From: Acidobacteriota bacterium
GTDB lineage: Bacteria; Actinomycetota; Acidimicrobiia; Spongiisociales; UBA5794
Length of the DNA: 24,378 bases
Assembly: GCA_004356175.1 (NCBI GenBank)
Contig: SMXV01000041.1
Coordinates: 1 to 24,378, forward strand
Direction: 5' to 3'
The notes below the pieces were generated by a model. That model was not told the origin of the DNA and searched no databases. It worked only from the letters and a program-made list of their open reading frames with translations. Positions 1 through 7,750 of this stretch are shown one piece after another; position 1 is the first letter of the stretch; each line of letters begins with the position of its first letter. Both the position numbers and the translations under genes were made by a program.

Positions 1-2
1 AG

Positions 3-74
3 GCCCACCAACGACTCGGCTTCGCCGTGTTCGAACTTCGTCTCGCTCCATGCTCTTTCAAGGACATCGAATGA
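3..74 (+). CDS. 3' end of an unknown upstream gene (partial)
   Basis: From the left edge a reading frame runs open for 23 codons and stops at TGA 72-74. Its last residues read ...FAVFELRLAPCSFKDIE. The stop overlaps the proposed ATG of the next gene (71-73) in an ATGA arrangement, the same 4-nt junction that joins the next two genes at 1819-1822. That similarity is the only argument that it is the tail of a real co-transcribed gene. Too little is visible to name a family. Confidence 0.35.
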   Translation, partial: AHQRLGFAVFELRLAPCSFKDIE

Positions 75-1822
75 TCCCGGTACGTGCCTACTTCAAACTC
101 TTCTCCGGATACCTCCGGCCGTACCGCTCTCAAGCGGTGCTGCTTTCGGTCGTCCTGCTCACATCCATTGCGTTTCAACTGGTCAATCCGCAGCTGGTCA
201 AACGTTTCATCGATGGAGCGACAAGCGGCCAAGCGACATCGGCTCTCCTGCCGCTTGCGATTGCGTTCATAGTCGTCGCGATTGTCCATCAACTACTGCT
301 CGTGTGGGCGACGTACCTTGCTGAGCAGATCGGGTGGTCTGCAACGAATCAGATGCGATCGGATCTTGCACACCATGTAATGCGTCTCGACATGGGTTTT
401 CACAAGGGCGCGAGTCCTGGCGAACTGATTGAACGCATCGACGGCGACGTGACTGCCCTCTCCAATTTCTTCTCATCAATGATGATCAAGGTCGTTGGCA
501 ACGGCATTCTCCTCGTGGGAATCCTGGTACTTCTGTGGCGAGAATCGTGGGTGATTGGACTGGCAATCACCGTGTTCACGACTTTCACGCTGCTAGCGCT
601 CTTCAGACTCCACGGAATCACTGTGCCGTGGCACAAAGCCATCCGGGCGACAAGCGCCGAACTGTACGGCTTCATCGCGGAGCAGATGGACGGAACTGAG
701 GACATCCAAGCAAACGGTGCCACAGGCTTCATGCTTTCGAAGTTCGATGCCATTCATCGAAAGTGGCTTCCCCAGGTGGTGCGTGGCTGGACGGGATGGG
801 CCATGATGTGGAGCGCTTCATTGGCCCTCTTCTTCACGTCACTCGCTGTCGTGTTTGTTGTCGGCTCGTGGCAATTCAGCATCGGCACCTTGACACTCGG
901 TGGTGTCTATCTCGTCTTTCAATACGTCAACCTCGCCAACGATCCAATTGAGTACATCCGAGAGGAGTTGATCGACCTACAGAAGGCTGGCGCGTCAATC
1001 GACAGGGTTGAAACGCTGTTTGCACGCTCCTCTGTGCTTGTCCAAAGGAACGATTTGCATCTGGACAAAGGTCCGCTGAGCGTAGAGTTCAGGGGCGTCA
1101 CGTTTGGGTATAACGACGAAGCCGGGAACGAGACGATCCTCGACGATGTGTCATTTGACATCGCGCCTGGACGTGTTGTCGGTCTGCTTGGCAGGACAGG
1201 GTCTGGCAAATCGACGATTGCCAGACTCGTCACAAAGATGTACGAGCCACAAAGCGGCGCCGTCCTTATCGGCGGGACCGCAACGTGGGACGTCGACGTC
1301 GCCCACCTTCGGCAACGCGTGGCCATGGTGACGCAAGATGTGCAGTTGTTCAGGGCAACAGTGCGCGACAACCTCACGTTCTTCGATGCTTCAGTGAATG
1401 ACAAGACGTTGCACGATGTGATTGAGCGCCTTGAGCTCGATGAGTGGTTCGCATCGCTACCCCAGGGCCTCGACACCATGCTCGACGCAAACGGCGGTGG
1501 ACTCTCCGCAGGCCAAGCGCAACTGCTCGCGTTCACAAGAGTCTTCCTGCGCGACCCAGGAGTTGTGGTGCTCGACGAGGCGTCGTCACGACTGGATCCA
1601 GCCACCGAAGCTCTGCTCGAGAGAGCTGTAAACCACCTGCTGCGCGACAGAACCGGAGTCTTGATCGCCCACCGGCTGGCAACCGTGGATCGGGCAGACG
1701 ACATCGTGATTCTCGACGGCGGCAGGATCATCGAGCACGGCGCCAGGCAGCAACTCGCTGACGACCCGAACTCCACATTGTCGCGACTTCTGGTCACTGG
1801 AATGGAGCAGGCACTCGTATGA
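71..1822 (+). CDS. ABC exporter half-transporter, subunit with consensus Walker B
   Basis: A half-size type IV ABC exporter subunit of about 583 residues: an N-terminal six-helix transmembrane domain (about residues 10-310) fused to a C-terminal nucleotide-binding domain (about 335-580). Visible motifs are Walker A GRTGSGKST, a Q-loop near VTQDVQLF, a signature reading LSAGQ (1502-1516) rather than LSGGQ, Walker B VVVLDEASS with the catalytic Glu codon at 1577-1579, and the switch His in LIAHRLATV. I chose ATG 71 over the in-frame ATG 50 because AAGGA at 60-64 lies 6 nt before it and because it makes an ATGA overlap with an upstream stop. The 3' end overlaps the next exporter gene by 4 nt, so the two probably form a heterodimer in the cytoplasmic membrane. 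The substrate (drug, lipid or peptide) cannot be told from sequence. Confidence 0.93.
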   Translation: MIPVRAYFKLFSGYLRPYRSQAVLLSVVLLTSIAFQLVNPQLVKRFIDGATSGQATSALLPLAIAFIVVAIVHQLLLVWATYLAEQIGWSATNQMRSDLAHHVMRLDMGFHKGASPGELIERIDGDVTALSNFFSSMMIKVVGNGILLVGILVLLWRESWVIGLAITVFTTFTLLALFRLHGITVPWHKAIRATSAELYGFIAEQMDGTEDIQANGATGFMLSKFDAIHRKWLPQVVRGWTGWAMMWSASLALFFTSLAVVFVVGSWQFSIGTLTLGGVYLVFQYVNLANDPIEYIREELIDLQKAGASIDRVETLFARSSVLVQRNDLHLDKGPLSVEFRGVTFGYNDEAGNETILDDVSFDIAPGRVVGLLGRTGSGKSTIARLVTKMYEPQSGAVLIGGTATWDVDVAHLRQRVAMVTQDVQLFRATVRDNLTFFDASVNDKTLHDVIERLELDEWFASLPQGLDTMLDANGGGLSAGQAQLLAFTRVFLRDPGVVVLDEASSRLDPATEALLERAVNHLLRDRTGVLIAHRLATVDRADDIVILDGGRIIEHGARQQLADDPNSTLSRLLVTGMEQALV

Positions 1823-3630
1823 CGAACGAAGCCAAAATCTCGTTCTGGCGCGTCCAGGCCAGGATGATGGCAGCACAACCAATCCGATACGGCGTTGCTC
1901 TGTTTCTGTGGATTGGCATCTGGACGATGCCGGTACTCGTAGGCCTCATCGCTGCCCGATTCTTCGAAGCGCTCGTTGACGGCGTCGACAGGAACGGGGT
2001 AGCCATGGCTGTCGTCGCACTCTTCGGATACGCTGCTTTTAGAGCTGTCTTCATCGTGCTCGGCATGCGTAACCATGCGTCCCTCCTCTTCCGAGCCGGC
2101 AACACAATGAGACGCAACCTACTCGTGCGTATCTACGAGCTTCCGGGAGCAGTTGGCACATCGGAGACACCAGGTCAGATCGTCAGCAAGTTCAGGGACG
2201 ATACCGAGCACATCGTGCAACCCTTCGACCTATTTGTCGATTTCGTGGGAGGGATTGTCTCCGGAACGATCTCGTTCGCGATCATGTATTCAATCGCACC
2301 CACGACCACACTCATCGTCGCGATTCCTGTGGTTGTCGTCGGTGTCGTCGCAAATCGCACTGGAGGACTCGTCCGCCGATATCGCACGGTCGCGCGTGAC
2401 ACGACCGAAGCTATTACGGGTTTTCTCGGAGAGACGTTCGGTGCGATCCAGTCGGTAAAGGTTGCTGGTGCCGAGTCTCACATGCTCTCGAGGTTCAACA
2501 GTCTCAACAACGAGAGGCGGTTGGCGATGATCAAGGACCGGACGCTGACATCGGTGCTCGAGGCGACCTTCAGAAGTACGGTGAATGTTGGAACAGGCAT
2601 CGTCCTGCTGCTTGCGGCTGGCACGCTCAATGCGACAGGCTCATCGGGCATGTCCCTCGCGCAGTTCGCACTGTTCGTCTACCTGTTGGCACTCGTCACT
2701 GATTCTGCGTACTTCTACGGTGTGTATATCGCACGATCGAAGCAGGGAAGTGTCAGCATGGAGCGCCTCAGTGCCGTGATGGCCGGTCAGCCGTGGCAGC
2801 GCATAGTCAAGTCGACTGAACTCGGGCTCGACAGTGATACCCCCACTGCTCCACCGTATGTTGGTGTTCCCGAGCCATTCGAGTCGCTCTCGATTCGCGG
2901 TCTGACGTTCCACTACGGCGACACGCATCATGGAATTGACGATGTCGATCTCGACATTGCGGCGGGCGAGTTCGTTGTTATCACAGGGAGGATCGGATCC
3001 GGCAAGACAACGCTGGTCCGCACCATTCTGGGCCTGCTCCCGCGCGACTCCGGCACAATCACCTGGAATGGTGAGGAGGTCAATGAGCCTTCGACGTGGT
3101 GCGTACCGCCACGCGTTGCGTACACGCCACAGGCACCCAAGCTGTTCTCCATGTCTCTGCGCGAGAATCTGATTCTGGGATCCGACCTGGAATCCGGACG
3201 ACTTGATGAATCGATTTACATTGCAACGATGGAGCAGGACATCGAGGCAATGACTGGCGGCCTCGAGACCATGATTGGTCCGCGGGGCGTCCGCCTCTCG
3301 GGAGGACAGATTCAACGGTCAGCTGCGGCACGCATGTTGACACGGCCAGCGCAACTGCTGGTACTCGATGACGTGTCATCGGCACTCGATGTCGAGACGG
3401 AGCAGACACTCTGGCGCAGGCTCTCCGAGACGAGAAAGGGTGTTGCATCGTTGGTGATTTCACACCGACATGCCGCTCTTGCACGAGCCGACAGGGTCAT
3501 TGTGATGGAGAACGGTCGGATTGTCGCCGTTGGGACCGCCAGCGAACTAACAAAGACGTCAGAGACGTTCCAGGCGATCTGGGAAGGTCCCAAGAAAGGA
3601 ACCAGGAGGAACGGTTCTAGCCACGCGTGA
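1819..3630 (+). CDS. ABC exporter half-transporter, subunit with degenerate Walker B
   Basis: The 603-residue partner of the preceding exporter gene, with the same domain order: transmembrane domain about residues 15-330, nucleotide-binding domain about 360-590. It has Walker A GRIGSGKTT, a canonical LSGGQ signature and a switch His in VISHRHAAL. Its Walker B reads LLVLDDVSS, so the catalytic Glu is replaced by Asp518 (codon 3370-3372). In known heterodimeric exporters such as TM287/288 and BmrCD one subunit carries exactly this Glu-to-Asp change. Here the degenerate site would be built from this Walker A/B and the LSAGQ signature of the neighbour. The start ATG overlaps the preceding stop (ATGA), implying translational coupling. 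The 3' end overlaps the convergent FKBP gene by 14 nt. Confidence 0.94.
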   Translation: MTNEAKISFWRVQARMMAAQPIRYGVALFLWIGIWTMPVLVGLIAARFFEALVDGVDRNGVAMAVVALFGYAAFRAVFIVLGMRNHASLLFRAGNTMRRNLLVRIYELPGAVGTSETPGQIVSKFRDDTEHIVQPFDLFVDFVGGIVSGTISFAIMYSIAPTTTLIVAIPVVVVGVVANRTGGLVRRYRTVARDTTEAITGFLGETFGAIQSVKVAGAESHMLSRFNSLNNERRLAMIKDRTLTSVLEATFRSTVNVGTGIVLLLAAGTLNATGSSGMSLAQFALFVYLLALVTDSAYFYGVYIARSKQGSVSMERLSAVMAGQPWQRIVKSTELGLDSDTPTAPPYVGVPEPFESLSIRGLTFHYGDTHHGIDDVDLDIAAGEFVVITGRIGSGKTTLVRTILGLLPRDSGTITWNGEEVNEPSTWCVPPRVAYTPQAPKLFSMSLRENLILGSDLESGRLDESIYIATMEQDIEAMTGGLETMIGPRGVRLSGGQIQRSAAARMLTRPAQLLVLDDVSSALDVETEQTLWRRLSETRKGVASLVISHRHAALARADRVIVMENGRIVAVGTASELTKTSETFQAIWEGPKKGTRRNGSSHA

Positions 3631-4210
3631 TGGAGAAGATCTCGATCTCGAATGTGAGCGCTTCGCCTGCAAGAGCGTGGTTGGCATCAAGCGTCACGAT
3701 CTCGTCTGTGATGGAGATGACTGTGACGGCTTGACCACTTGTGAGGAACACCTCATCGCCGACCTTCGCGTCACCCTGCTCGGGGTTGAAAGGAACTTCG
3801 ATGACGTTGTCCTCGCTCCATTCGCCATACGCGTCCTTTGGCTCGATCCGAACTGTGCGAACGTCGCCCACTTTGCCGCCGCGGACCGCGTCGTCAAATC
3901 CGCCGATCACCTGACCGACGCCCACGGTGAATGTGAACGGCACACCACGATCACGCGATGAGTCGAACTGTGATCCGTCGTCAAGGGTGCCCACGTAGTG
4001 AACCTCAAGAATGTCTCCGTCCTGCACTATCAGCGAGTCTCCCTCCTGGGACTGGACTCCGGCGTCCACGGTCGTCGACGTTGCGGCTGAATCAGCGCCG
4101 GTCGTGGTGGTTGGATTGTCCGCTGGCGCGCCGTCAGAAGTGGCACTGCTGCATCCAGCACCAAGCAATGCCAGTGCCGACAAAGCTACAACGAATGTGC
4201 GAAGACGCAT
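3617..4210 (-). CDS. Lipoprotein FKBP-type peptidyl-prolyl isomerase with SlyD-like C-terminal half
   Basis: A probable extracytoplasmic prolyl cis-trans isomerase/chaperone of 197 residues. It opens with MRLR, a hydrophobic stretch and LLGAGC, so Cys20 is the likely lipidated residue after signal peptidase II cleavage. A Ser/Thr/Asp-rich linker follows. The FKBP part has VHYVGTLDDGSQFDSS, then GVGQVIGGFDDAV. It continues with an AYGEWSEDNVIEVP stretch and ends LDANHALAGEALTFEIEI, both typical of SlyD-type FKBPs with an inserted flap domain. There is no His-rich metal-binding tail. I chose ATG 4210 over the upstream in-frame ATG 4249 because the signal peptide begins there and GGAG precedes it by about 5 nt. 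It is convergent with the ABC exporter pair. Confidence 0.9.
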   Translation of the reverse strand: MRLRTFVVALSALALLGAGCSSATSDGAPADNPTTTTGADSAATSTTVDAGVQSQEGDSLIVQDGDILEVHYVGTLDDGSQFDSSRDRGVPFTFTVGVGQVIGGFDDAVRGGKVGDVRTVRIEPKDAYGEWSEDNVIEVPFNPEQGDAKVGDEVFLTSGQAVTVISITDEIVTLDANHALAGEALTFEIEIFSITRG

Positions 4211-4224
4211 GGGTTCTCCAAGAA

Positions 4225-4240
4225 TTGGTGGATACACCAA
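4225..4240. promoter_or_regulatory. Perfect inverted repeat in the leader of the FKBP gene
   Basis: TTGGTG-GATA-CACCAA has two perfect 6-bp arms and a 4-nt centre, and lies 15 nt upstream of the FKBP ATG. It could be an operator or a small leader hairpin. A TACCCT box (minus strand, 4241-4246) abuts it and could be a -10 element, which would put the repeat near the transcription start. The function is inferred from position only. Confidence 0.35.
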
Positions 4241-4264
4241 GGGTATCAAGAAGGGTGGCTATCG

Positions 4265-4280
4265 CGGGTCGCCGGACCCG
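4265..4280. other. GC-rich hairpin in divergent intergenic region
   Basis: CGGGTC and GACCCG form a perfect 6-bp stem around a GCCG tetraloop. No T-run follows on either strand, so it is not a standard intrinsic terminator. It lies between the divergent FKBP and acyl-CoA dehydrogenase genes. Confidence 0.3.
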
Positions 4281-4328
4281 GAGGACCGCAAGATCGTAAG
4301 ACGGCATTGATTGGCACGCCTGCTCGCT

Positions 4329-4375
4329 GTTCCCCCTGGCGGCAAGGGCCGCCGGTCCCACCTTCAGGGGGGGAC
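4329..4375. other. Nested GC-rich stem, possible structured RNA or DNA cruciform
   Basis: An inner stem GGCGGC (4338-4343) pairs with GCCGCC (4348-4353) around an AAGG loop. An outer stem pairs GTTCCCCC (4329-4336) with GGGGGGGAC (4367-4375), including one G-T pair, with 12 unpaired bases on the 3' side only. It sits 93 nt upstream of the acyl-CoA dehydrogenase start and does not match a riboswitch class I recognise. If the dehydrogenase transcript is leaderless, the element lies outside that mRNA. Confidence 0.35.
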
Positions 4376-4455
4376 GAACCTGCGGAGCTTGCAGCCCATG
4401 TACCAACTACGCCCGATGTGTCTGCTCGAAAGGCAACCGTCCCTCGGGGGGTGAG

Positions 4456-4461
4456 TACCCT
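4456..4461 (+). promoter_or_regulatory. Putative -10 box of a leaderless acyl-CoA dehydrogenase transcript
   Basis: TACCCT fits the actinobacterial TAnnnT -10 consensus and ends exactly 6 nt before the ATG at 4468. The first base of the start codon would then be +1. No Shine-Dalgarno sequence stands at a usable distance, which agrees with leaderless translation. Confidence 0.5.
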
Positions 4462-4467
4462 GCGGGG

Positions 4468-6234
4468 ATGGCCACCTATACGCCGCCGGTTCGCGACATG
4501 CTGTTTGTGCTTGACACGATTGGGGATCTCGACTCGATACTAAATCTTCCAGATTTCGGTCATGTTGATATCGAGACGGTTGAGGGCGTGCTCAGCGAAG
4601 CTGCTCGTTTCTTCTCGGAGGTCTTTGCTCCAACAAACGAAATTGGCGACCGGAAAGGCGTGTCGCTGGAAGACGGAAGCGTAATCACGCCCGACGAGTT
4701 CAAACCTGTCTGGTCGAAGCTGGTCGAATCTGGATGGACCGCGGTGACCGGCTCACAGGACTTTGGTGGCCACGGCTTCCCAAGGACAATTGGACTGGCA
4801 CTCTCTGAAATGATGACGTCAGCGAATCTTGCGTTCTCACTCATACCGATGCTCACTGGGAGCGGTATCACGCTGCTGACCCGACATGGCAGCGATGAAC
4901 TCCGCGACAAGTACCTCGCGAACCTCATCTCATGCGAGTGGACCGGCACGATGGTACTGACCGAACCGCAGGCCGGGTCTGACCTCGGCGCGATACGGAC
5001 CAAGGCGGTTCCCAACAGAGACGGCACCTACGCAATCAGCGGCACGAAAATCTTCATCACATGGGGCGACCACGATCTCGCAGACAACATCATTCACATG
5101 GTCCTTGCACGAACCGAGGATGCGCCTCCCGGTACGAATGGAATCTCACTATTCCTCGTACCAAAGTTTCGGCTTGATGCCGACGGTTCCCCGGCGGAAC
5201 TGAATGAAATCGAAGTCGTGTCGATCGAGCACAAACTCGGTATTCACGCAAGCCCGACATGCGTGCTCTCGTTCGACGGCGCAACAGGATTTCTCGTCGG
5301 AGAAGAGAACCAGGGCATGCGCTACATGTTCACCATGATGAACCAGGCGCGCCTCGAAGTCGGGCTTGAAGGGCTCTCCGTAGCCGAACGGGCGTATGAA
5401 CATGCAGCGGAGTACGCAAAACAACGCTTGCAGGGACGCGCACTCGGGTCCTCGGAGCCGTCTCCAATCATCGAGCACGCTGACGTGCGCCGGACCCTTA
5501 TGACCATGAAGGCGTATACCGAATCCATGCGATGCCTGGTCTACGCGGCGGCGGCTGCCGACGATGTTCTTCACAGTGCACATTCCGAAGCGGAACGACT
5601 CGAAGCAGGTAACAGACTCGCGCTGCTGACACCGATAGCAAAGTCATGGTGCACAGACCGCGGCGTCGAAGTCGCATCAATGGGGATTCAAGTCTTTGGC
5701 GGCATGGGATTCATCGAGGAGTCCGGCGCCGCACAGTTCTATAGAGACGTACGGATCACGCCAATCTATGAAGGCACGAACGGAATTCAAGCCATCGACC
5801 TCGTAATGCGGAAGCTGCCAATGGACAACGGCGCCGTCATCGAAAAGTACCTTGCGGAGATTGAGGCTCTTGATGCCGAGCTCGAAAGGGCTGGAGAGCC
5901 ACTCGCTGGGGTGCGAACCGAACTGGCAAACGCTACAAAGGTCGTGCGCAAGGCCACGTCGTGGTTGAATTCGTCGCCCGATGTTCAGGCCAGAATGGCC
6001 GGTGCAACACCGTACCAAGAGATGCTCGGAACGCTCGCTGGCGGGTACTACCTTGCCGTGAGTGCACTTGTAGCGTTGCCCCATGTGGACAAAGACCCGT
6101 GGATGTCTGCAAAGGTCACCACAGCAACGTTCTATGCAACCAACCTGTTGCCGAAGGTCCATGGGCTTATCGGCTCGGCCATAGGGGGGTCGAATCTTAT
6201 CTTTGCCATAGACCCGCAGTACATCGGCGGTTAG
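4468..6234 (+). CDS. Long acyl-CoA dehydrogenase, DmdC/FadE5-like
   Basis: A 588-residue FAD-dependent acyl-CoA dehydrogenase, longer than the usual 380-400 because it carries an N-terminal segment (YTPPVRDMLFVLD) and a C-terminal extension of about 130 residues, as in DmdC (3-methylmercaptopropionyl-CoA dehydrogenase) and mycobacterial FadE5. Visible family signatures are MVLTEPQAGSDLGAIRT (FAD/substrate binding), QVFGGMGFIEE, and IYEGTNGIQA with the catalytic base at Glu435 (codon 5770-5772). The enzyme would introduce the alpha-beta double bond into an acyl-CoA thioester and pass electrons to ETF. The EtfD-like protein at 21232-23391 is the plausible onward route to quinone. The substrate is undetermined: the DmdC-like layout suggests but does not prove methylmercaptopropionyl-CoA. 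No other dmd gene is in the window. Confidence 0.92.
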   Translation: MATYTPPVRDMLFVLDTIGDLDSILNLPDFGHVDIETVEGVLSEAARFFSEVFAPTNEIGDRKGVSLEDGSVITPDEFKPVWSKLVESGWTAVTGSQDFGGHGFPRTIGLALSEMMTSANLAFSLIPMLTGSGITLLTRHGSDELRDKYLANLISCEWTGTMVLTEPQAGSDLGAIRTKAVPNRDGTYAISGTKIFITWGDHDLADNIIHMVLARTEDAPPGTNGISLFLVPKFRLDADGSPAELNEIEVVSIEHKLGIHASPTCVLSFDGATGFLVGEENQGMRYMFTMMNQARLEVGLEGLSVAERAYEHAAEYAKQRLQGRALGSSEPSPIIEHADVRRTLMTMKAYTESMRCLVYAAAAADDVLHSAHSEAERLEAGNRLALLTPIAKSWCTDRGVEVASMGIQVFGGMGFIEESGAAQFYRDVRITPIYEGTNGIQAIDLVMRKLPMDNGAVIEKYLAEIEALDAELERAGEPLAGVRTELANATKVVRKATSWLNSSPDVQARMAGATPYQEMLGTLAGGYYLAVSALVALPHVDKDPWMSAKVTTATFYATNLLPKVHGLIGSAIGGSNLIFAIDPQYIGG

Positions 6235-6296
6235 TGGCGTGGGTCGGTAGGGGTGTGTATGGCTCGGCGTTCAGACGCTCGAGTCGCAAGGGGCGA

Positions 6297-6331
6297 GGTT
6301 CCATCACTCCCGGTGGCGGAGTGGCGGAACC
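6297..6331 (+). other. Strong two-part hairpin downstream of the acyl-CoA dehydrogenase
   Basis: GGTTCC (6297-6302) pairs with GGAACC (6326-6331) and CACTCC (6305-6310) pairs with GGAGTG (6318-6323). The two stems are separated by a 2x2 internal loop (AT/GC) and closed by a 7-nt loop. There is no T-tract after it, so it is either a Rho-type or weak terminator, or structure in the leader of the downstream helicase mRNA. An alternative pairing, CATCACT (6302-6308) with AGTGATG (6347-6353), competes with the main stem. Confidence 0.45.
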
Positions 6332-6485
6332 GAGCCCGCAGCGAGTAGTGATGCACGATCGTCAAGGCGTGCGCAGTCGATACGGACCTGTGCTCCTGAT
6401 AACCGCTCCACGTGAGAGGTGGACTATTCCCGAGGCGCGACTACCTTCAGCGAGGGGCATACCTCCTCTACCTCGCCCTCGGAGC

Positions 6486-7721
6486 ATGACTACAGACCAA
6501 ACCACTGAAACCGCGACATCCTTCGCCTCCCTGGGTGTGGCACCAGACCTGGTTGCGGAACTCGCAGCGAACGGGATTACCACCCCTTTCCCCATCCAAG
6601 AGATGACGATGGCCGACGCGATCGCGGGAAGAGACATCACCGGGAAAGCAGAGACAGGGTCCGGAAAGACCCTTGCGTTTGGGCTTCCCATGATTATGCG
6701 AGTGGAGAAGGCCAAACCAAAACGTCCACAAGGACTTGTCCTTGTACCGACACGTGAACTCGCAGTGCAAGTGACAAGGGCCCTCGCACCCCTCCTTGCG
6801 TTACGGGGGCTCACTGCGGTCTCGGTGTACGGCGGAGCACCGATGGAATCACAGACGTCAGCTCTCGTCGCAGGTGCCTCTATAGCAATTGCAACACCTG
6901 GCCGTCTTATTGACCTCCTGGAACGTCGAGCGCTCGATCCACGCGACATCCGAATCGTCACAATCGACGAGGCCGACCAGATGGCCGACATGGGATTCAT
7001 GCCCCAGGTCCGCGCAATTATGTCTCAACTACCCGAGAAGCGTCAAACGTTCCTTTTCTCGGCAACGCTTGATCACCAGGTCCAGGAACTCATCGATCGC
7101 TACATGACCGATCCGATTGATCATCGGGTTGATTCTGGCAGCGAAACAGTTGAGACGATGGAGCACCGATTTCTCAAGGTCCACTACATGGACAAGGCAA
7201 AGGTGGTGGCGGAGCTATCTCGCCACAACCACCGAATTCTGGCGTTTACCCGCACGAAGGCTGGTGCCGACCGCCTGTCAAAGGAACTCAAGGAGCTCGG
7301 TGTGGCATCCGCCCCCATCCACGGCGACCTACCTCAGCGCACCAGGGAGAAATCTCTGAGTAGATTCTCCGACGGAGATGTGAACGTACTGGTAGCGACA
7401 AACGTGGCAGCACGAGGGCTACACATTGACGGCGTCGACGTCGTCATCCATTTCGATCCGCCGGACGATCCCAAGACCTACCTGCATCGAAGCGGGAGAA
7501 CTGCGCGAGCTGGAGAGCAGGGACTCGTTGTGACTCTCGTCGAGTGGGACCAGGTCAACGAAGTTCTGGGGATTCAACGACGGGCTGACCTGAACATTCC
7601 GATTGTCAAGATGTTCTCGAACGATCCGCGCCTAGCGGAACTCGCTACGTGGCAACCTCCCCCTGAGGAGGCCCCGTTCACCGCAAAGTCAATCAAGAAA
7701 CGCAAACGACGCGGGTTCTGA
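6486..7721 (+). CDS. DEAD-box ATP-dependent RNA helicase
   Basis: A 411-residue RNA helicase of the DeaD/RhlE type that unwinds RNA duplexes using ATP in the cytoplasm. All core motifs are present in order: Q-motif GITTPFPIQ, motif I AETGSGKT (residues 55-62), Ia PTRELA, TPGRL, motif II DEAD (from Asp161), motif III SAT, motif V VATNVAARGLHIDGVD and motif VI HRSGRTARAG. It ends in a short basic tail KKRKRRGF that could bind RNA. The frame stays open upstream to 5961, but that part overlaps the dehydrogenase and has no helicase character, so I start at ATG 6486. GGAG lies only 1 nt before it, so the ribosome contact is unclear. The structured 250-nt gap upstream would suit post-transcriptional control, as for cold-induced helicases, but this is inference. 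Confidence 0.93.
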   Translation: MTTDQTTETATSFASLGVAPDLVAELAANGITTPFPIQEMTMADAIAGRDITGKAETGSGKTLAFGLPMIMRVEKAKPKRPQGLVLVPTRELAVQVTRALAPLLALRGLTAVSVYGGAPMESQTSALVAGASIAIATPGRLIDLLERRALDPRDIRIVTIDEADQMADMGFMPQVRAIMSQLPEKRQTFLFSATLDHQVQELIDRYMTDPIDHRVDSGSETVETMEHRFLKVHYMDKAKVVAELSRHNHRILAFTRTKAGADRLSKELKELGVASAPIHGDLPQRTREKSLSRFSDGDVNVLVATNVAARGLHIDGVDVVIHFDPPDDPKTYLHRSGRTARAGEQGLVVTLVEWDQVNEVLGIQRRADLNIPIVKMFSNDPRLAELATWQPPPEEAPFTAKSIKKRKRRGF

Positions 7722-7750
7722 GTCAACTCACCATCACACAGGAGCGCCCA

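Noticed and set aside
919..2076. A 385-codon open frame on the minus strand over the first exporter gene.
   Set aside because: It lies opposite two genes with full ABC motifs, and its translation is Ser/Arg/Pro-rich without domains, typical of a shadow frame in GC-rich DNA.
4319..4412. tRNA-like look on the minus strand (GGGCGTAGTTGGTACATGGG followed by a GGTTCG-like stretch).
   Set aside because: The anticodon arm cannot form five pairs, the T-arm stem does not close, and the acceptor ends do not pair. The resemblance is superficial.
5961..6485. N-terminal extension of the DEAD-box helicase frame.
   Set aside because: It overlaps the acyl-CoA dehydrogenase 3' end and includes the hairpin-rich gap; the translation is Arg/Cys-rich and unlike any helicase N-terminus.
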